Shown here piece after piece: positions 33,893 through 45,931 of a stretch of 64,000 nt of DNA. Source of the DNA: Ditylenchus dipsaci (taxonomy: Eukaryota; Nematoda; Chromadorea; Rhabditida; Anguinidae); NCBI GenBank assembly GCA_004194705.1, contig SADC01000200.1, positions 1 through 64,000 of the forward strand, in the 5' to 3' direction. The position numbers were made by a program, and so were the translations under genes. The notes under the pieces were generated by a model. It did no database searches and was not told the DNA's origin. It saw only the letters and a list, made by a program, of their open reading frames with translations. How positions within the stretch are numbered: position 1 is the stretch's first letter; each line of letters opens with the position of its first letter.

Positions 33893-35174
33893 TATTATTG
33901 CAGTAAAAAAGTAGTGTATTCCACCAATACCCGCTCGAGTACCCATAAAATATTTAACGGGAAGTTTTTGGAAGTCGACCCTCCTACTCTAACTTATTAT
34001 TATTCCTGCCCGCTACTGGAAAGTTGTTTATATCATGGAGAGAATATACTAACAATAAGGTAAGGGAACATTTTTCGAACAAAAACAAAGGCCAAATCCT
34101 ACTTCCTTAAAAATTTTTTGACGAAAAGCTAGGAAAGCATGATGAAAAAACATAATTGAAGTCTATTTCTTGCCCAAACAATTTGTCAGGACTCCTCCAA
34201 TTATTGAAGAAGACACTTTTCTCCCCTAGGCTTGAAGCACCAGATAGCTACTACTGCTATCTCTTCAAAACATCATTGGCAAAGAAAAGAGAAGTTGGTT
34301 GGAGGGCTAGAGACCCCTTGTGGTTGTTGCCCCAACTAATCTGATGCAGGGGAAGCAAGAAAGGCACTTTATCATCATTGCCTTGCTTTCCTCTCTCCTT
34401 CTCATTCGTGCAAATTGGGACCGGGCGATAGGCGCAAAAAGAGAGCATCTGCTTCTCCTATTTACTACTTTTTTTATTTTTACAAGCTCATCTTTAGCAT
34501 GTCTATTTGGTTGGGAAATATCTCTACCAAAAACAACATAAAGGGCTTAAAAGGTGCATTCTCCAAGCAGGAATCGAGCCTGCCCTCGCCCTTGATTTAA
34601 AAATCTGGTTATTGGCATTGTGTTTTTGACCCACTTTTAAACTGGCCGTTCAAGGCAATTTATGCCTAACAAAGACTAACAAAGGCAATTACTACAAAAA
34701 GGTGGTAAATTTCCCTGAAGCAGTTTTCAAAAGGTGTGTCAAAAATACAATCCCGAAAATGTGATGTTGTATCAGGAGGGGCGATAATTAAGTGTTAACA
34801 GTTTTTTTTTGGAAAAATAAAAGTTTATATTGTTTTCCGAATTTTCGTTAATAAAACGATTTCTTACATACTTAAAAATTATGTCAGTGAAACAAATTTG
34901 AGGTTCGATATTTAGCCGAATTCTAGTCATACCTCAGTTAACCAGCATCTTTTCGATCGTATGATTCTCAGATTCTTGTGTCAAGAAATAATAATTTTCT
35001 TACGAATAGTAATCTTAACAGGCTAAAAATTACTGGGCCGATCCTCAAACACATTATTCCCCATTTTTTTGGATTTGACGTAGTTAGCCCATAGTTTCTA
35101 CACTTCTAGTAATTTTCGCGACTCTATTTTTTGCTTGTGTGACTTAGAGACTAACAAATCTTATAAAAATTCAG
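33893..35174. other. No recognised gene; possible 5' part of the Rabin8-like gene
   Basis: A strong donor (AATAAGGTAAGG near 34056) follows an open stretch (33869-34060), and several frames are open at 34150-34600. None shows recognisable homology or a phase that fits the first recognised exon at 35175. The first coding exon(s) and promoter of the Rabin8-like gene may lie here. Confidence 0.3.
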
Positions 35175-38100
35175 AAAACCTTGTACAATTTTCATACTCT
35201 ACATTTAAGTTCCAAACCGTCTTTGACTTTGAACTGCCCACCCTGGTGGAAGAGACGAACCGGAAATTTCCTGCATCACGAGGCAGAATACTTGTATGAA
35301 GACAAATCTACTACTGATGAGCAGTCCAACTCTTCTACCTTTCTGGAAAATAGCAGTAGTGCTGGAGACCTATACTCCATTAGCCAGCCGGAAATGACCA
35401 GTGGCTCAGTGGTATCTGACTTTCTCAGTCCTTCTGAGTCTACTTCTTTGTCTTTAGAAGAAGGTATGTCAAACATTTTCTAAAAATTGTTTTGTACCAA
35501 AATTTTGCCTTATTAACTCTACAACTACATTTAATTGTCAAGTTCTCGAAAATTTCAAATCGGGTGCCTGAATTCGGTGCTCTTTTCCATTTCAGACGTA
35601 AATAGTCTTTTTATTAAAGTCGAATAGTCGAATTTCGGTAGGATACTGGCATCCAGATACCTTTCTAATTCTGATAAAATAACCCTGTGGGGTCTTATTG
35701 TTTGGTGGTGCATAAAATGGCGATGACCATACTTGCGCGTTCCCTGAAAAAATATAAAGCGCCGCCGCCTCTGCCGGAAGTTTTCAAAAATGAGCGCTGC
35801 CGGCGTCCGCGCAAGGGTACGCGACAACTCATCCCAGGGACAATTCATCCCCTGGGACAATTCATCCCCGGGACAATTCATCCCCAGAACAGACACGGAC
35901 ACAATACCCTCGCGCCGCAATATCCCACGGCCACAGTTGATTTATTGTACCCAGGTTGGAGAACTCAGGTAGTGTAGTGGTACCCGGGTAGTAATATTTT
36001 CGTCTTGTAATGAACTTTTAAAATTTTAAATGTTTTTCTATGATCCAACTTCAGTTTAACTGCATAATCCATGCGCCAACTAAACCAAGTGGTCGTTCAC
36101 TTGGATCAAAAATTTTTTTCACGTTTTTCATGTTCCAAAACCTGTTTTCTGGACTAACTTGGGCATGCTCAAGATAGCTTGATAATAGTAAAAAAGGGTT
36201 TGTATGGTATTTTTGAGTATTGGGAAATAATTGATTTCACCAAAGCTCGATTTTACCAAAAATTAAAAAAATACCCTGCAAAACGGCATTTCGCTACTAT
36301 CAAACCATCTTCAGCATGCCCGGATTAGTCCAGAAAACAGGTTATGGAACCTCAAAAAGTAAAAAATTGAATTTTTTTGATCCAAGCGGACGACCACATG
36401 GTTTGCTTGGTTCAGACTAAAAAAATTTGAATCCCGCTTTATATCATTATAACATTGTTCTGTGGATGAATTGTCCCGGCGGATGAATTGTCCCTGCGGC
36501 GCTATCGGAGAATCTGTTTCCCCTTTTTGCCTGGTTCCCCTGTTTATTTTGGTGAAAAGTACTTTGATCTTCCCTGTTGTTTTTTATTGAAAAACAACAG
36601 GGGGACCAAGGCAAAAAGGGGAAACAGATTCTCCGATAGCGCCCTTTATATCATTATAACATTATTCTGTGGATGAATTGTCCTGGGGATGATGAATTGT
36701 CCGTGTCCCCGCGCAAGTATGGCGATGACTATCTGTTGAACTTTCAAAACTTTTGATTAAAAATCAAAAATTTTGAGTCTAAAAGTTTTCAAAAATGCAC
36801 CCCTAATAATAAAATGTCTTCTTCAATCCGAACCATAGTTGCACCTCAGCCGAAATCGCCGCCGGCGCCTGGCGGCGATTAGAAAGAAAATTCGGACTAC
36901 TCACCTATTTCAAAATATATCTCAGCTTTTTAAAGCTTTTCGAAATTTTTTATAAAATTCTTGACTCAACATAAAGAAGACATTTTGGTATTACGGGACA
37001 AGCTGAAATGTGTGTCCTAAACAGCAAAAAAAGCTTAAATTCAAAAAAGGAGCGAATTAAAAATGGCCAAATATCGCTGACACGACTCACCAAAATTTAG
37101 TCAAAATTGTTGATTTTTAATCAAATCTTCCAAAAGTTAGGTCAAGAATGATTAGGAATCGTTATTTTACTCAAAAGCGAGGCAAAATCTATGCTGGAAT
37201 GGCATATAGAATTTTATTTTTATAAGAATCTATAATTTTGATGCTCCTAGGTGATTGCTCCCCTCTTCAACTCGCTCAGACTCAAAAGAAGAATGCCAGC
37301 CAGCAGCCAAATTCAGTTCCTTCCATGCTCCCTTCGCTTCCCATTTGGGCTTAATTTCGGAAAAATTAGAGAGGAAGGAATTTCACAGAAGTGCCTCTGC
37401 AGATCACCACCATTACCACTCAAACAGTAGGCCATGGACGGACAGTGGATCGGCTAGGACATTGCCTGAACGATCGGACGAAAACAAACCAGCGACAACT
37501 ATTTTCGACATAAATACAAATGGGGGCAGCATAAAACTGAAGTAAATATTTTTGTTGCCTAATTTAAAGGCCCGGGCAGAATAAGTGCTGGTTTTTTCAT
37601 CCCAACTCACTCGTTCTCCTCGTGTATTTTTCATGTTATTGTAGAAAAAATAAAAATTTGCAATTTTACAATGATCCCAGCTGTGGTAAGCATCTGCAGA
37701 AACTTCTGACCTCATGGCGGACCAAGGCAGAATTTCAAACTTATTATTTTTTGGACAATAAAATAAGAAAAGAAGGCGAGAAAAAAAGTCAAAATTTGGC
37801 TCTTAAGGGGTATGGTCACCTGTTCAAATTTAAAAATAGATATTTTTTAATAGCTTATTTTGTAGACGTGTCCATTAGCTACAGAATCAAACCAATTGCG
37901 AAGTTTTTGATGGGAGAAAAAAAATTATAGTCATTTTGCAAGAGAGAAATATGAAAAATGCCGCTGTTATCGTGCTCAACTTATAAAACCACCTTTTTAG
38001 GCTAAATTCAAAAGCTGGAAACGCTAAAACTTTTGTTGAAGAAGTAGAAGAAAAACTACTGCCAAATGGAACTCCTGAGCAAAGGATACAAGCTCTGGAA

Positions 38101-41100
38101 ATGGAGTTGAAAAAAGCTAGAGAAGTGATAGTGGAGAAGGAGCAAAAATGTGCACATTTGATGAAACTGCAAAATGCAGTAGACAGTGAAGTGCAAGACC
38201 TCACTGAAACTCTCTTTCAGGTAAAATTAGCAAGCCGAGGCCCGACGGTGAGACCGGCAGCTCCTGGTGAGGAATTTCATGGAGAATCTGAATCTGCAAA
38301 GCGTTTTTCAAAAAAAGCTGCTTTGGCTCCCTAAATGGTGTCAAATGCGACTTGGGTATTTTCAGTTAATCACTTGGTATTCAAAAGTGTTATACACACC
38401 ATTTGAAAGAGCAACTCAAACTGCACCAAGAAGCGCTTCGCAGTGTAACAAAACAGTGATCGTTTCAAAAAAATTTACAAGTATTTTAAAAAGGGTTTTG
38501 ACGGAAAACTTTTTCATCGCTCGACTAGCCTCCGATCCTGACACCAGATTTGCGTTCAACGTGATCGATTTGCTTAAAAACTGCTCTTAAAACAGTGTTG
38601 TGCATCGAGCTCGTTTGCGAGCGAGCAGCTCGTAACTTTTAAAAAGGCGCGAGCTGCTCGCCTAGAACGATGGTATGTAGGGTTTGCTGACAGCTGTATT
38701 CCACCTAATTTTTCCTATTTAAGCCAAAAAAGCATTATAGAAAAATGACACAATTGTTTCTTCGGGCCAAACATTTAACATATTTATTTATCGTAGATCC
38801 CTAAAAATCTAAGTCTCTGTTTTTTCTAACGAGCTATAAAAATCACGCGTGTGTTTAACACTTTTGAATATCGGGTGATTAACTGAACATACCCAAGTCG
38901 CATGTGACACTATTTAGGGAGCCAAACCGGCTTTTTGAAAAACGCTTCGTAGATTCGGATTTTCCATGCAATTCCGCACCAGAGGCTGCCGGTTTCACCG
39001 TCAGATCTCGGCGTGTTAATTAGAAAGCAGAATTAACTAAAAAACTTGGCCTTTCTGTGTTAAAAAAATTGAAAAAAGGCGACCAATGCATATTTTGAAG
39101 GTTGTCGGCCGGCCAAACTTAAAAATTTCAGTTTTTGGCCGGAAAAGAAACAAAAAATCGACCGGCCAAACCGACAACCTTACATACTGAAATTTTGGTG
39201 TATCTTTTACAGTTGTTCCAAATTACAGGAAGCCTACAAAATGGTGAATACAGCTGACGAGAAACGCGATCGATCTGAGAGATTGCTGGTAGAAGCTAAA
39301 ATGAAGCTGGACCTGTTGCAAGCGGAAGTTGGAGCGCTCAAAACTATTGTGAAGACTAGCACGCCCAAAAAATCTTCTAAAACCAACATAACTCAACGCT
39401 TTTTGAACACTTCTAGTGAGTTCTTTTAAGCTTAGAAATGGAGGAATGACAGGAAATTCGGTCCTACTTTTTACTATCAGTTTTTTGTGTAACCCTGGTT
39501 TTGGGTAAAATATGTGACCTGTCAAGTTATCTACGTAAATTTTGTTATTCAAAAAAAGACATGCATGGATAGGCAAGCCCTGGGCAATTTTTCGTAGCCC
39601 GGATTGAGCTTCGACGTTCGAATTTCAAGCAGGTCGCCTAAGAATTTTCGGTCAAACACTGAAAAATTTAAACCCGCGCCCATTCCTTTTGAAAACGGCA
39701 AAAGAGGAAATTAAAGAAGGGGATGAATTTTAAATCTTTATCTGTAGCTTTTTAAAAGTCGGAAATTAATTTTTAAAAATGGTAAAAATTCAGACATCAG
39801 AGGCGAAATTTAAATCACCGTATTTTCTTTATCAGCCGGATATGCCTATGTAATTTTCAACCCCTAAAACAGGGAAGTTGTCAATCCAATATGGCCTCAA
39901 CTCTGAAATCTTAGTAAAAAATAAGGGGGTGCTCGTTTATTAGGCAGTGTCCTTTTAATAGGGAACACACGGTAATCCAAAATATGTAGATAATATAAGT
40001 AAAATCACATATTTTGAAAATTTGAACTTTTTTGGAATATAATTTTTTTTAATAGTTCATTTATTTTGGTTACAGTTGGTAACCGTACTCCTGAGTCTCA
40101 ATCAACTCCATCAAAAAAGTCAAACAACTTCTTTTCTTCACCAAAATCTACACCGAAAATAGCAATTAGTAGACCTTCGAATGTCAACGAGGTTTGCTAT
40201 TTTGAAACTTTTTCAAACCAAACTTTTTAATAAATTAATATTAATAAAATTAAATTGAAGGTAGATCCCATTTACTACAAAGCTGGCTACATGGCGCGAA
40301 AACGCTCTTGGTTTGGATGAAGACTCGACATTTTTGAGTAGGATTTTGCATGAAGATGTGCACCCCTGCCTAGTGTTCGAGAATGAAGAGCTGGCGAAAC
40401 ATGTTCTCCAGGCCATCAAAGCAAATGCACTCGAGATGGAGCCAATCAACAAAGAAGATGCTGTGAAGGCAAGGTTAGCACTGAAAAAGACAAATTACTA
40501 GAGGGGTGTACTCACAGCTCGGAAAGGGGGGCCGATTTACGCCGATTTCTGAGAACCTTTGTTGGTTTAGATTTTATACAGTCGAAATCTGATCAGTGCT
40601 GCAAAGTTCGAAACTTCCGCGCCGGCTTAGAAATATTGGCACCGCGCACTCACAAGGCACCGACTTTCGAAATTTCGGCACCTGGCACCGAACCGGTGGT
40701 GCACCGAGAAGAAAATTTTGACACCAGGCACCGCACCGTTGCTATTTACAGCACTAGTCCTGATAAGTAGCTACCTCTTCGAGTTCAATCCCCAGCTGAG
40801 CCTGACACCTTTTTAATTCTAAATATGACGACTATTTGCCAAATGATCTTGCCTGAAAATCGCAAGGATTTTAATCTTTTAATTTAGCCATTTTGGAAGG
40901 TCGTGAAAACCTCTGGAAAATGAATTAGAAAAACTTTAAAAAATATTCTACAGGGTGAACCAAAAAAAAACCCTGAACTTTGACGGCGCCGTAAGGCCAG
41001 TTTCAATCATGACTTTGTTGCCAATGATATGTCATTTTGTAGTTCCAACAATGCTCTGACGAATGGTATATTAACATTGAAAAACTGAAAAAAATATTGA

Positions 41101-44100
41101 TGATAAATAATCAGAACGAAACCTTAACCTCGATTTCAAATTTTCAGTTTTTGTTGAAGTAACTGGGTACTGGGTGGTAACAGGGTAACTTTCAATGTTG
41201 AATTTTTCTTTTAATAATATTTCAAACACATGATTTTGTAGCCCTTTTCTTCTCCTTTCGACTGGTGTATAAACTTATGTGGATTTTCAAAAAAAGTCAG
41301 CATTTGGCTGCCAACACTCGTGAAGTCATTTTAAAACGTTAAGATAATCTTTTTTTTTATCACTTTACTGATCAAAAGTTTGATCAAGTTTTTAGCACTG
41401 TAAAAAACCTCAGCACTACGTCGTAGCTCATCTCAAAAGCTACAAAAAACACTTTACAGAAAAAAACTGAAAATTTAATTGGTGAGTTATGACCTTTTGA
41501 AAAAAGCAACCACGTTTATAAATGACTAAAATTCGAAAAAATTTGGAAAAAGCGGTATTTGGTTATTCTTGATTTTTTCCAAAAGACCATATTTCAACAT
41601 TTTCACTCTCAAAATTTTTTCTGTAAAGTGGGTTTTGTAGCTCTTGAGCTGCGCTACAACAAAGTGTAAAAATATCGTTACAGCACTTGAAACTCAATGA
41701 GTGTTTTGACCACATGTTACTTCAACAAAAACTGAAAATTTGAAATCGAGGTTAAGGTTTCTGTTCTGATTATTTATCAATAACATTTTTAATTTTTCAA
41801 TGTTAATATACCATTCGTTAGAGCATTATTGAGGCTGCAAAATGACATATCATTGGCAACAAAGTCCTAATTAAAATTGGCCTTACGGCGCCGTCAAAGT
41901 TCAGGATTTTTTTTGGTTTACCCTGTATCAAACCAAAATATATAAAAGACGTATTTGGTAAAAAAAAATGGTAAAAGCACGTTTGGCAAAAGAACAATTT
42001 AACAAATGCATAATTGGTAAAAAATTAATTTTGTTACCAATAGGTTTTTTTTACCAAATGTACTTTTTATCGGATATTTCTATACTTTCTTAGATACACC
42101 CACAAAAGCTTTTGGTCAAAATTCAAAAAGCAGCAAAAGTAGCGATGCCGAGTACCCGAAATTTCCTAATCGGTCACCAAACTCAAAAACCTAAACTCTA
42201 TGGTTTTCAAATGCAATTGTCTGAAAACGGGCACCGAATTCGACAAAGATGGGCCAACTCGCGATAAGCCGTCAATAAGTTCTGCAGCTCAAACCGGCAT
42301 TTTTTACCAAATTTTTTCTAATACTCTTGAGACAAAACTTTTTGACGGGATAAAAACAAGATTTTACGGAGCATTTGATTTTTGCCCCAAATTTTGGGAC
42401 CCAAATTTTAAACAAAAAATGAACAAATTAAAAAATGACTAAAGTTATGAACTTTATAAACTGCTTGTTTTTATATCAATTTTGCATGGTATTATAGCAA
42501 ATTTGGGCTTAAATGAAAGCTGAGATTCAGCGCTACAAGCTTGTAAGAAAAATCGAATCTGATACATTTAACTTGGAGTTTGACCACACAAAAATTACAA
42601 TGGCTTAAATTTTTCCATTTTCACAGCTTTTAGTTTCAATTGTGAAATTTTTAAATTTTTCGCTTATTCTGAAATTAAATCCAACAACTTTGTAAAGCAA
42701 GCTTTGGGCTATCCGATGCAACTTTTAAAGAGACTGGGGCATAAGAAATTTGAAATTCCCTACGGGACGAAGTTTTGGCTTGAAAGAAAGCTTTAAGTTT
42801 CAGCTTTCTTTTAAGCCATAAACTTTGAATTATGTTTTTTAAAACATGAGTAATAATGCAGTTATAAAACTGAGGTAATTTCCCGAGCATAAAAATCAGG
42901 AAAAACTTCGGCCCGCAGAGAATTTCAAAATTCGTTATGCCCCAGTCTCTTTATAAGTTTCATCGGATAGCTCAAAGCTTGCTCTACAAAGTTGTTGAAT
43001 TTAGTTTCAGAATAAGCGAACAATTTCGAAAATTTCACAATTAAAACTAAAAGCTGTAAAAATGGGAATCATTTAAGCCATTGTAATTTTCGTGTTTTAA
43101 GTCCAAAATTTCGTGTAGCAACACTATTTTTACTTCTCAGTTTGCAGCGCTGAATCTTACCTTTCTTTTAAGCCCGAATTTGCTGCAATACAGTCAAACC
43201 TCTATATAACGGCTCCCCTAAAAGTTCGTTCCCACCTTGGGTCCGACACTTTTTTTTGCTCGATTTTCAAAGCTTTTTTTAAATTCTGTTTTGACAGTCT
43301 GGTCGCAAATATTGCAAGGATTCCGATTTTGCCGATCGTTTTTCAATATTTGAATAATTTTACTATTAAAAAATACAAAACCTCTATATAACGGCCCTCT
43401 AATTTTTTTTAGAGGGCCGTTATATAGAGGTTTTGTATTTTTTAATAGTAAAATTATTCAAATATTGAAAAACGATCGGCAAAATCAGAATCCTTGCGAT
43501 ATTTGCGACCAGACTGTCAAAATAGAATTTAAAAAAAGCTTTGAAAATCGAGCAAAAAAAAGTGTCAGACCCAAGGTGGGAACGAACTTTTAAGGGGGCC
43601 GTTATATAGAGGTTTGACTGTACCACGAAAAATATTTCATAAAAATAACAAAGAATGTTTGAATTTGCCTATTCTTTCTTGCCTGATTATTATATGTTTG
43701 AAATTTAGGGTCTAGTTACGAAAACCCGTTTTCACGGATTTTTGCCAGTTTGACCCATTGGAATCGTTTAGGTACTTCAAATTGCGCACAAATACATATA
43801 AAAGAAAAAAAGCCTTAAAAAAGCATAAAAATTTAAAAAAAACAGAAAGCCACAGCCTATTTCCGATTTTTGCTATTTGACACGCCGTGTATCTTGACAA
43901 TAAGATGCGCGGTCCAAGTCACCTTTTTTAAAAATATTACTAAATTTGTTCATTTCAGAGAATGTTCTCTGCTCAAAGTCAAAAAAGTGTGTCCATATAG
44001 ACTCCGGACCTCACCTGAAACTGGCTGGGAATTCGTTTCTTTGCTGGCTAGGAATCGGGTAAATTCCACTTTCATTTTGACCCAAACTAGCATTTTCACT

Positions 44101-44299
44101 CCAGATAGCTGCTGTGTGCGACTTTTTCACCTTTCTGAGATACCTTCACCAGGGCATTTGCAAGCCAAGTCTCCTCGAGTCCTACTGGAACATTGTGAAT
44201 CTGCGCAAAAATATGACATTGGCCAAGTTGGGCTTACATTTCGTGCTCAAAATGAATGGTTCCTCTCCTTCTTGCACCTCTCCCAATGAAGACTTCTAG
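35175..44299 (+). CDS. Rabin8/RAB3IP-RAB3IL1-like Rab guanine-nucleotide exchange factor (5' end missing)
   Basis: Members of this family activate Rab8/Sec4-type GTPases through a Sec2 coiled coil and act in exocytosis and ciliogenesis. Exons: 35175-35463, 37280-37541, 38001-38220, 39229-39415, 40076-40191, 40265-40473, 43959-44058 and 44105-44299. All are GT-AG and in phase, 525 codons plus TAG with no frame break. The early exons are low-complexity, Ser-rich. Exons 3-4 form the Sec2 coiled coil (EVQDLTETLFQEAYKMV, then LLQAEVGALKTIV), split at the conserved site. Exon 6 (EDSTFLSRILHEDVHPCLVF) and exons 7-8 (AAVCDFFTFLRYLHQG, NLRKNMTLAKLG) match the conserved C-terminal domain. The initiator is not seen; the first recognised exon starts after an acceptor at 35174. 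Introns 1, 3 and 6 are inflated by the elements listed separately. Confidence 0.88.
35728..36721. mobile_element. Fold-back element in Rabin8-like intron 1, perfect 8-bp target duplication
   Basis: Ends CATACTTGCGCG and CGCGCAAGTATG, with GCGATGAC at 35720-35727 and 36722-36729. Arms are tandem ACAATTCATCCCCNGG words. Nested inside are a CCAAGTGG-family palindrome (about 36095-36410) and an ACCAAGGC-family hairpin (36495-36645). Superfamily unclear; the duplication length allows hAT or Mutator. Confidence 0.8.
36495..36645. repeat. ACCAAGGC-family hairpin
   Basis: GGCGCTATCGGAGAATCTGT and its complement close a 150-bp hairpin whose centre contains AACAACAGGGGGACCAAGGC. Relatives lie at 18740-18947 and 29265-29510. 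Confidence 0.75.
36820..37279. other. Rest of Rabin8-like intron 1
   Basis: Contains one GC-rich mini-palindrome (36828-36885: ACCATAGTTGCACCTCAGCC, then CGCCGCCGGCGCCTGGCGGCG) related to the element at 50114-50680. Otherwise AT-rich, no gene. Confidence 0.4.
38231..39017. repeat. Inverted-repeat element filling Rabin8-like intron 3
   Basis: The left arm has CCGACGGTGAGACCGGCAGC and GGCTCCCTAAATGGTGTCAA; the right arm has their complements, ending in CTCGGCGTG. The interior includes an end-like motif CAGTGTTGTGCATCGAGCTC (38593), typical of hAT termini but without a visible partner. A separate hairpin (GTTGTCGGCCGGCC) lies at 39097-39180. Confidence 0.7.
39817..39974. repeat. pogo-like MITE in Rabin8-like intron 4
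   Basis: ACCGTATTTTCTTTATCAGC at the left and CTTTTAATAGGGAACACACGGT at the right form degenerate inverted ends. Confidence 0.45.
40952..41931. repeat. Large palindromic MITE with ACAGGGTG ends (Rabin8-like intron 6)
   Basis: ACAGGGTGAACCAAAAAAAA and GACGGCGCCGTAAGGCC at the left are complemented at the right, ending TTTGGTTTACCCTGT. Arms exceed 300 bp. Mariner-type MITE ends. Confidence 0.8.
42487..43190. repeat. Palindromic element interrupted at its tip by a pogo MITE
   Basis: GGTATTATAGCAAATTTGGG at the left pairs with CCCGAATTTGCTGCAATA at the right. Arms of more than 250 bp contain TGAAAGCTGAGATTCAGCGC, AGACTGGGGCATAAG and their complements. The right tip is cut by the MITE at 43191. 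Confidence 0.75.
43191..43620. repeat. pogo-type MITE (CAGTCAAACCTCTATATAAC), TA duplication
   Basis: Perfect ends CAGTCAAACCTCTATATAAC and its complement between TA at 43189-43190 and 43621-43622. The centre is an exact mini-palindrome of CCTCTATATAACGGCCCTCT. Near-identity of the two arms suggests it is young. Confidence 0.85.
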
Positions 44300-44606
44300 G
44301 ATTGGCTCAAACACTTTTGTCTTATCCATCTCACACAGCATATACATATGTGGTAAAGTAACTAAGAAATTACGGGGTGAGGGCATAATATTCGCTTTGT
44401 TATTGGGTATGTTTACAGGATGGGCGATAAAATTCGGACACTTTTAAACCCATAAAATTTTTATTCTGACGTGAATCCAAAATTCTGTTCTTCTACAGCT
44501 TACATCCCACATTTAGTTTTCGAGTTTTTGTATAGATTTTCGTGATTTTTTCATTTTTTGATGCTGTCAAATCAGTCCTGTTTATTACTGAACAATTTTT
44601 CTTTAA

Positions 44607-44838
44607 AGGGCCATTGCCGTCTCCGACAACGGTTGTCCCCCGCCAATTCAAAAAAATCCTCATCACTGAATCTCTGTACGGATTTTTTAACTTGGTTTCT
44701 AACACAACTATGCCTGAAATAAAATTCTAGGTCTTGTTTTGTTAGAAACCAAGTTGAAAAATCCGTACAGAAGTTCAATGATTAGGCGAAAATTTTTGAA
44801 ATTGGCGGGGGACAATCCATAACGCGTGGCCATGGCCC
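44607..44838. repeat. TTAA-flanked palindromic MITE, AGGNCCAT family (copy 5)
   Basis: TTAA at 44603-44606 and 44839-44842. AGGGCCATTGCCGTCTCCGA at the left. The core (GTTTCTAACACAAC, GAAACCAAGTTGAAAAATCC) is shared with copies 2 and 4. Confidence 0.85.
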
Positions 44839-45303
44839 TTTAAATAAATTTCCCAAATTAATTTTAAAAAATTAAATTCATTTTTTAGAAGAAGTTTTGA
44901 GAACTTCAGTTTTGAGAATTTTTTTTAATTTTTTAGTCATGAACAAGTTGGCTGTTAACTTTACAGCATCAAAAAATGAAAAAATCACAAAAATTCAAAA
45001 AAGATGGAGATGGGATGTAAACTCTAGAAGTAACGAATTCCGGATACGCGTCAGAACAAAAAAATTATGAAAGGTCAAAAGTGTACGAGTTTCTCGATAC
45101 CTCCTGTACAAAATTAAAAAAACTTTTATGGCTTTTCATTTTGTATTTTTTAGAGGTGAAAAAAGCTTAAATCAGTGCAAGTTATTCATAAACTTGATCC
45201 GATTTCATTCTATTAGAAAAAAGTAGAGAAAATCATTAGATGACGTCGAGGTGGAATCGAACTTGAGAGAAATGTCACACAGCTTTGGCTGTAATATTTA
45301 AAA

Positions 45304-45921
45304 GGACGGTACTCTTTTCTGCCCGCTAATTACTTCTTTCTGCCCGCTGAATCTTTTTTTCTGCCCGCAAATTTGAAATGCCGCTAATTACTCTTTTTTG
45401 ACCGCTAAATCTTTTTTTCTGCCCGCAAATTTTCGAAAAAATGCCCGCAAATTTTTTTTACCTGACCAGGGAACCTAAAATCGCAAATAGAAGCTTTTGA
45501 AAACAATACCTATAAGCTAAAAATAGAGGTTGAACAGACCGATGCGTAAATACTTTGATTGTTGAACATCTTTGGCATGACTCTAGAGCTCTTCTCACTG
45601 AACTCTGCGACATTTTCCTAAAAAACCACCATGAAAAGTAAAAAAATCAACCATCAAGAAGCCAAACATGGGCTGAAAATAAGAAAAATAAAGCCAATAA
45701 ATATTTGGAGATGCCTCACCAAAATGCCTAATCAATGATAAATTTTATGGGGCGGCACACACCGAGAGGCTTTAAGCGCATAAAAACCACAAAAGAATAA
45801 GAAAATTTAAGTAGGGGACAGTGAATTAGCCTTATACTCGTCAAAGAAAAATTTACGGGCATTTTTTTCGAAAATTTGCGGGCAGAAAAAAATATTTAGC
45901 GGGCAGAAAAAAGTACCGTCC
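45304..45921. mobile_element. Fold-back element with TGCCCGC-array arms and perfect 9-bp target duplication
   Basis: Ends GGACGGTACTCTTTTCTGCC and GGGCAGAAAAAAGTACCGTCC. TATTTAAAA at 45295-45303 is repeated at 45922-45930. Arms are tandem TTTTCTGCCCGCNAATT words. Nine-base duplications and GG ends suit Mutator-like elements. No coding capacity seen. Confidence 0.8.
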
Positions 45922-45931
45922 TATTTAAAAA

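Noticed and set aside
37251..37279. Acceptor CTAG at 37250 for the second recognised Rabin8-like exon
   Set aside because: It leads to a stop within the exon; the acceptor CGCTCAG ending 37279 keeps one frame to the next donor.
40192..40264. A frame break at the start of the sixth recognised Rabin8-like exon (apparent at GTAGATCCC)
   Set aside because: Using the acceptor GAAGGTAG ending 40264 instead restores the phase, so no frameshift is needed.
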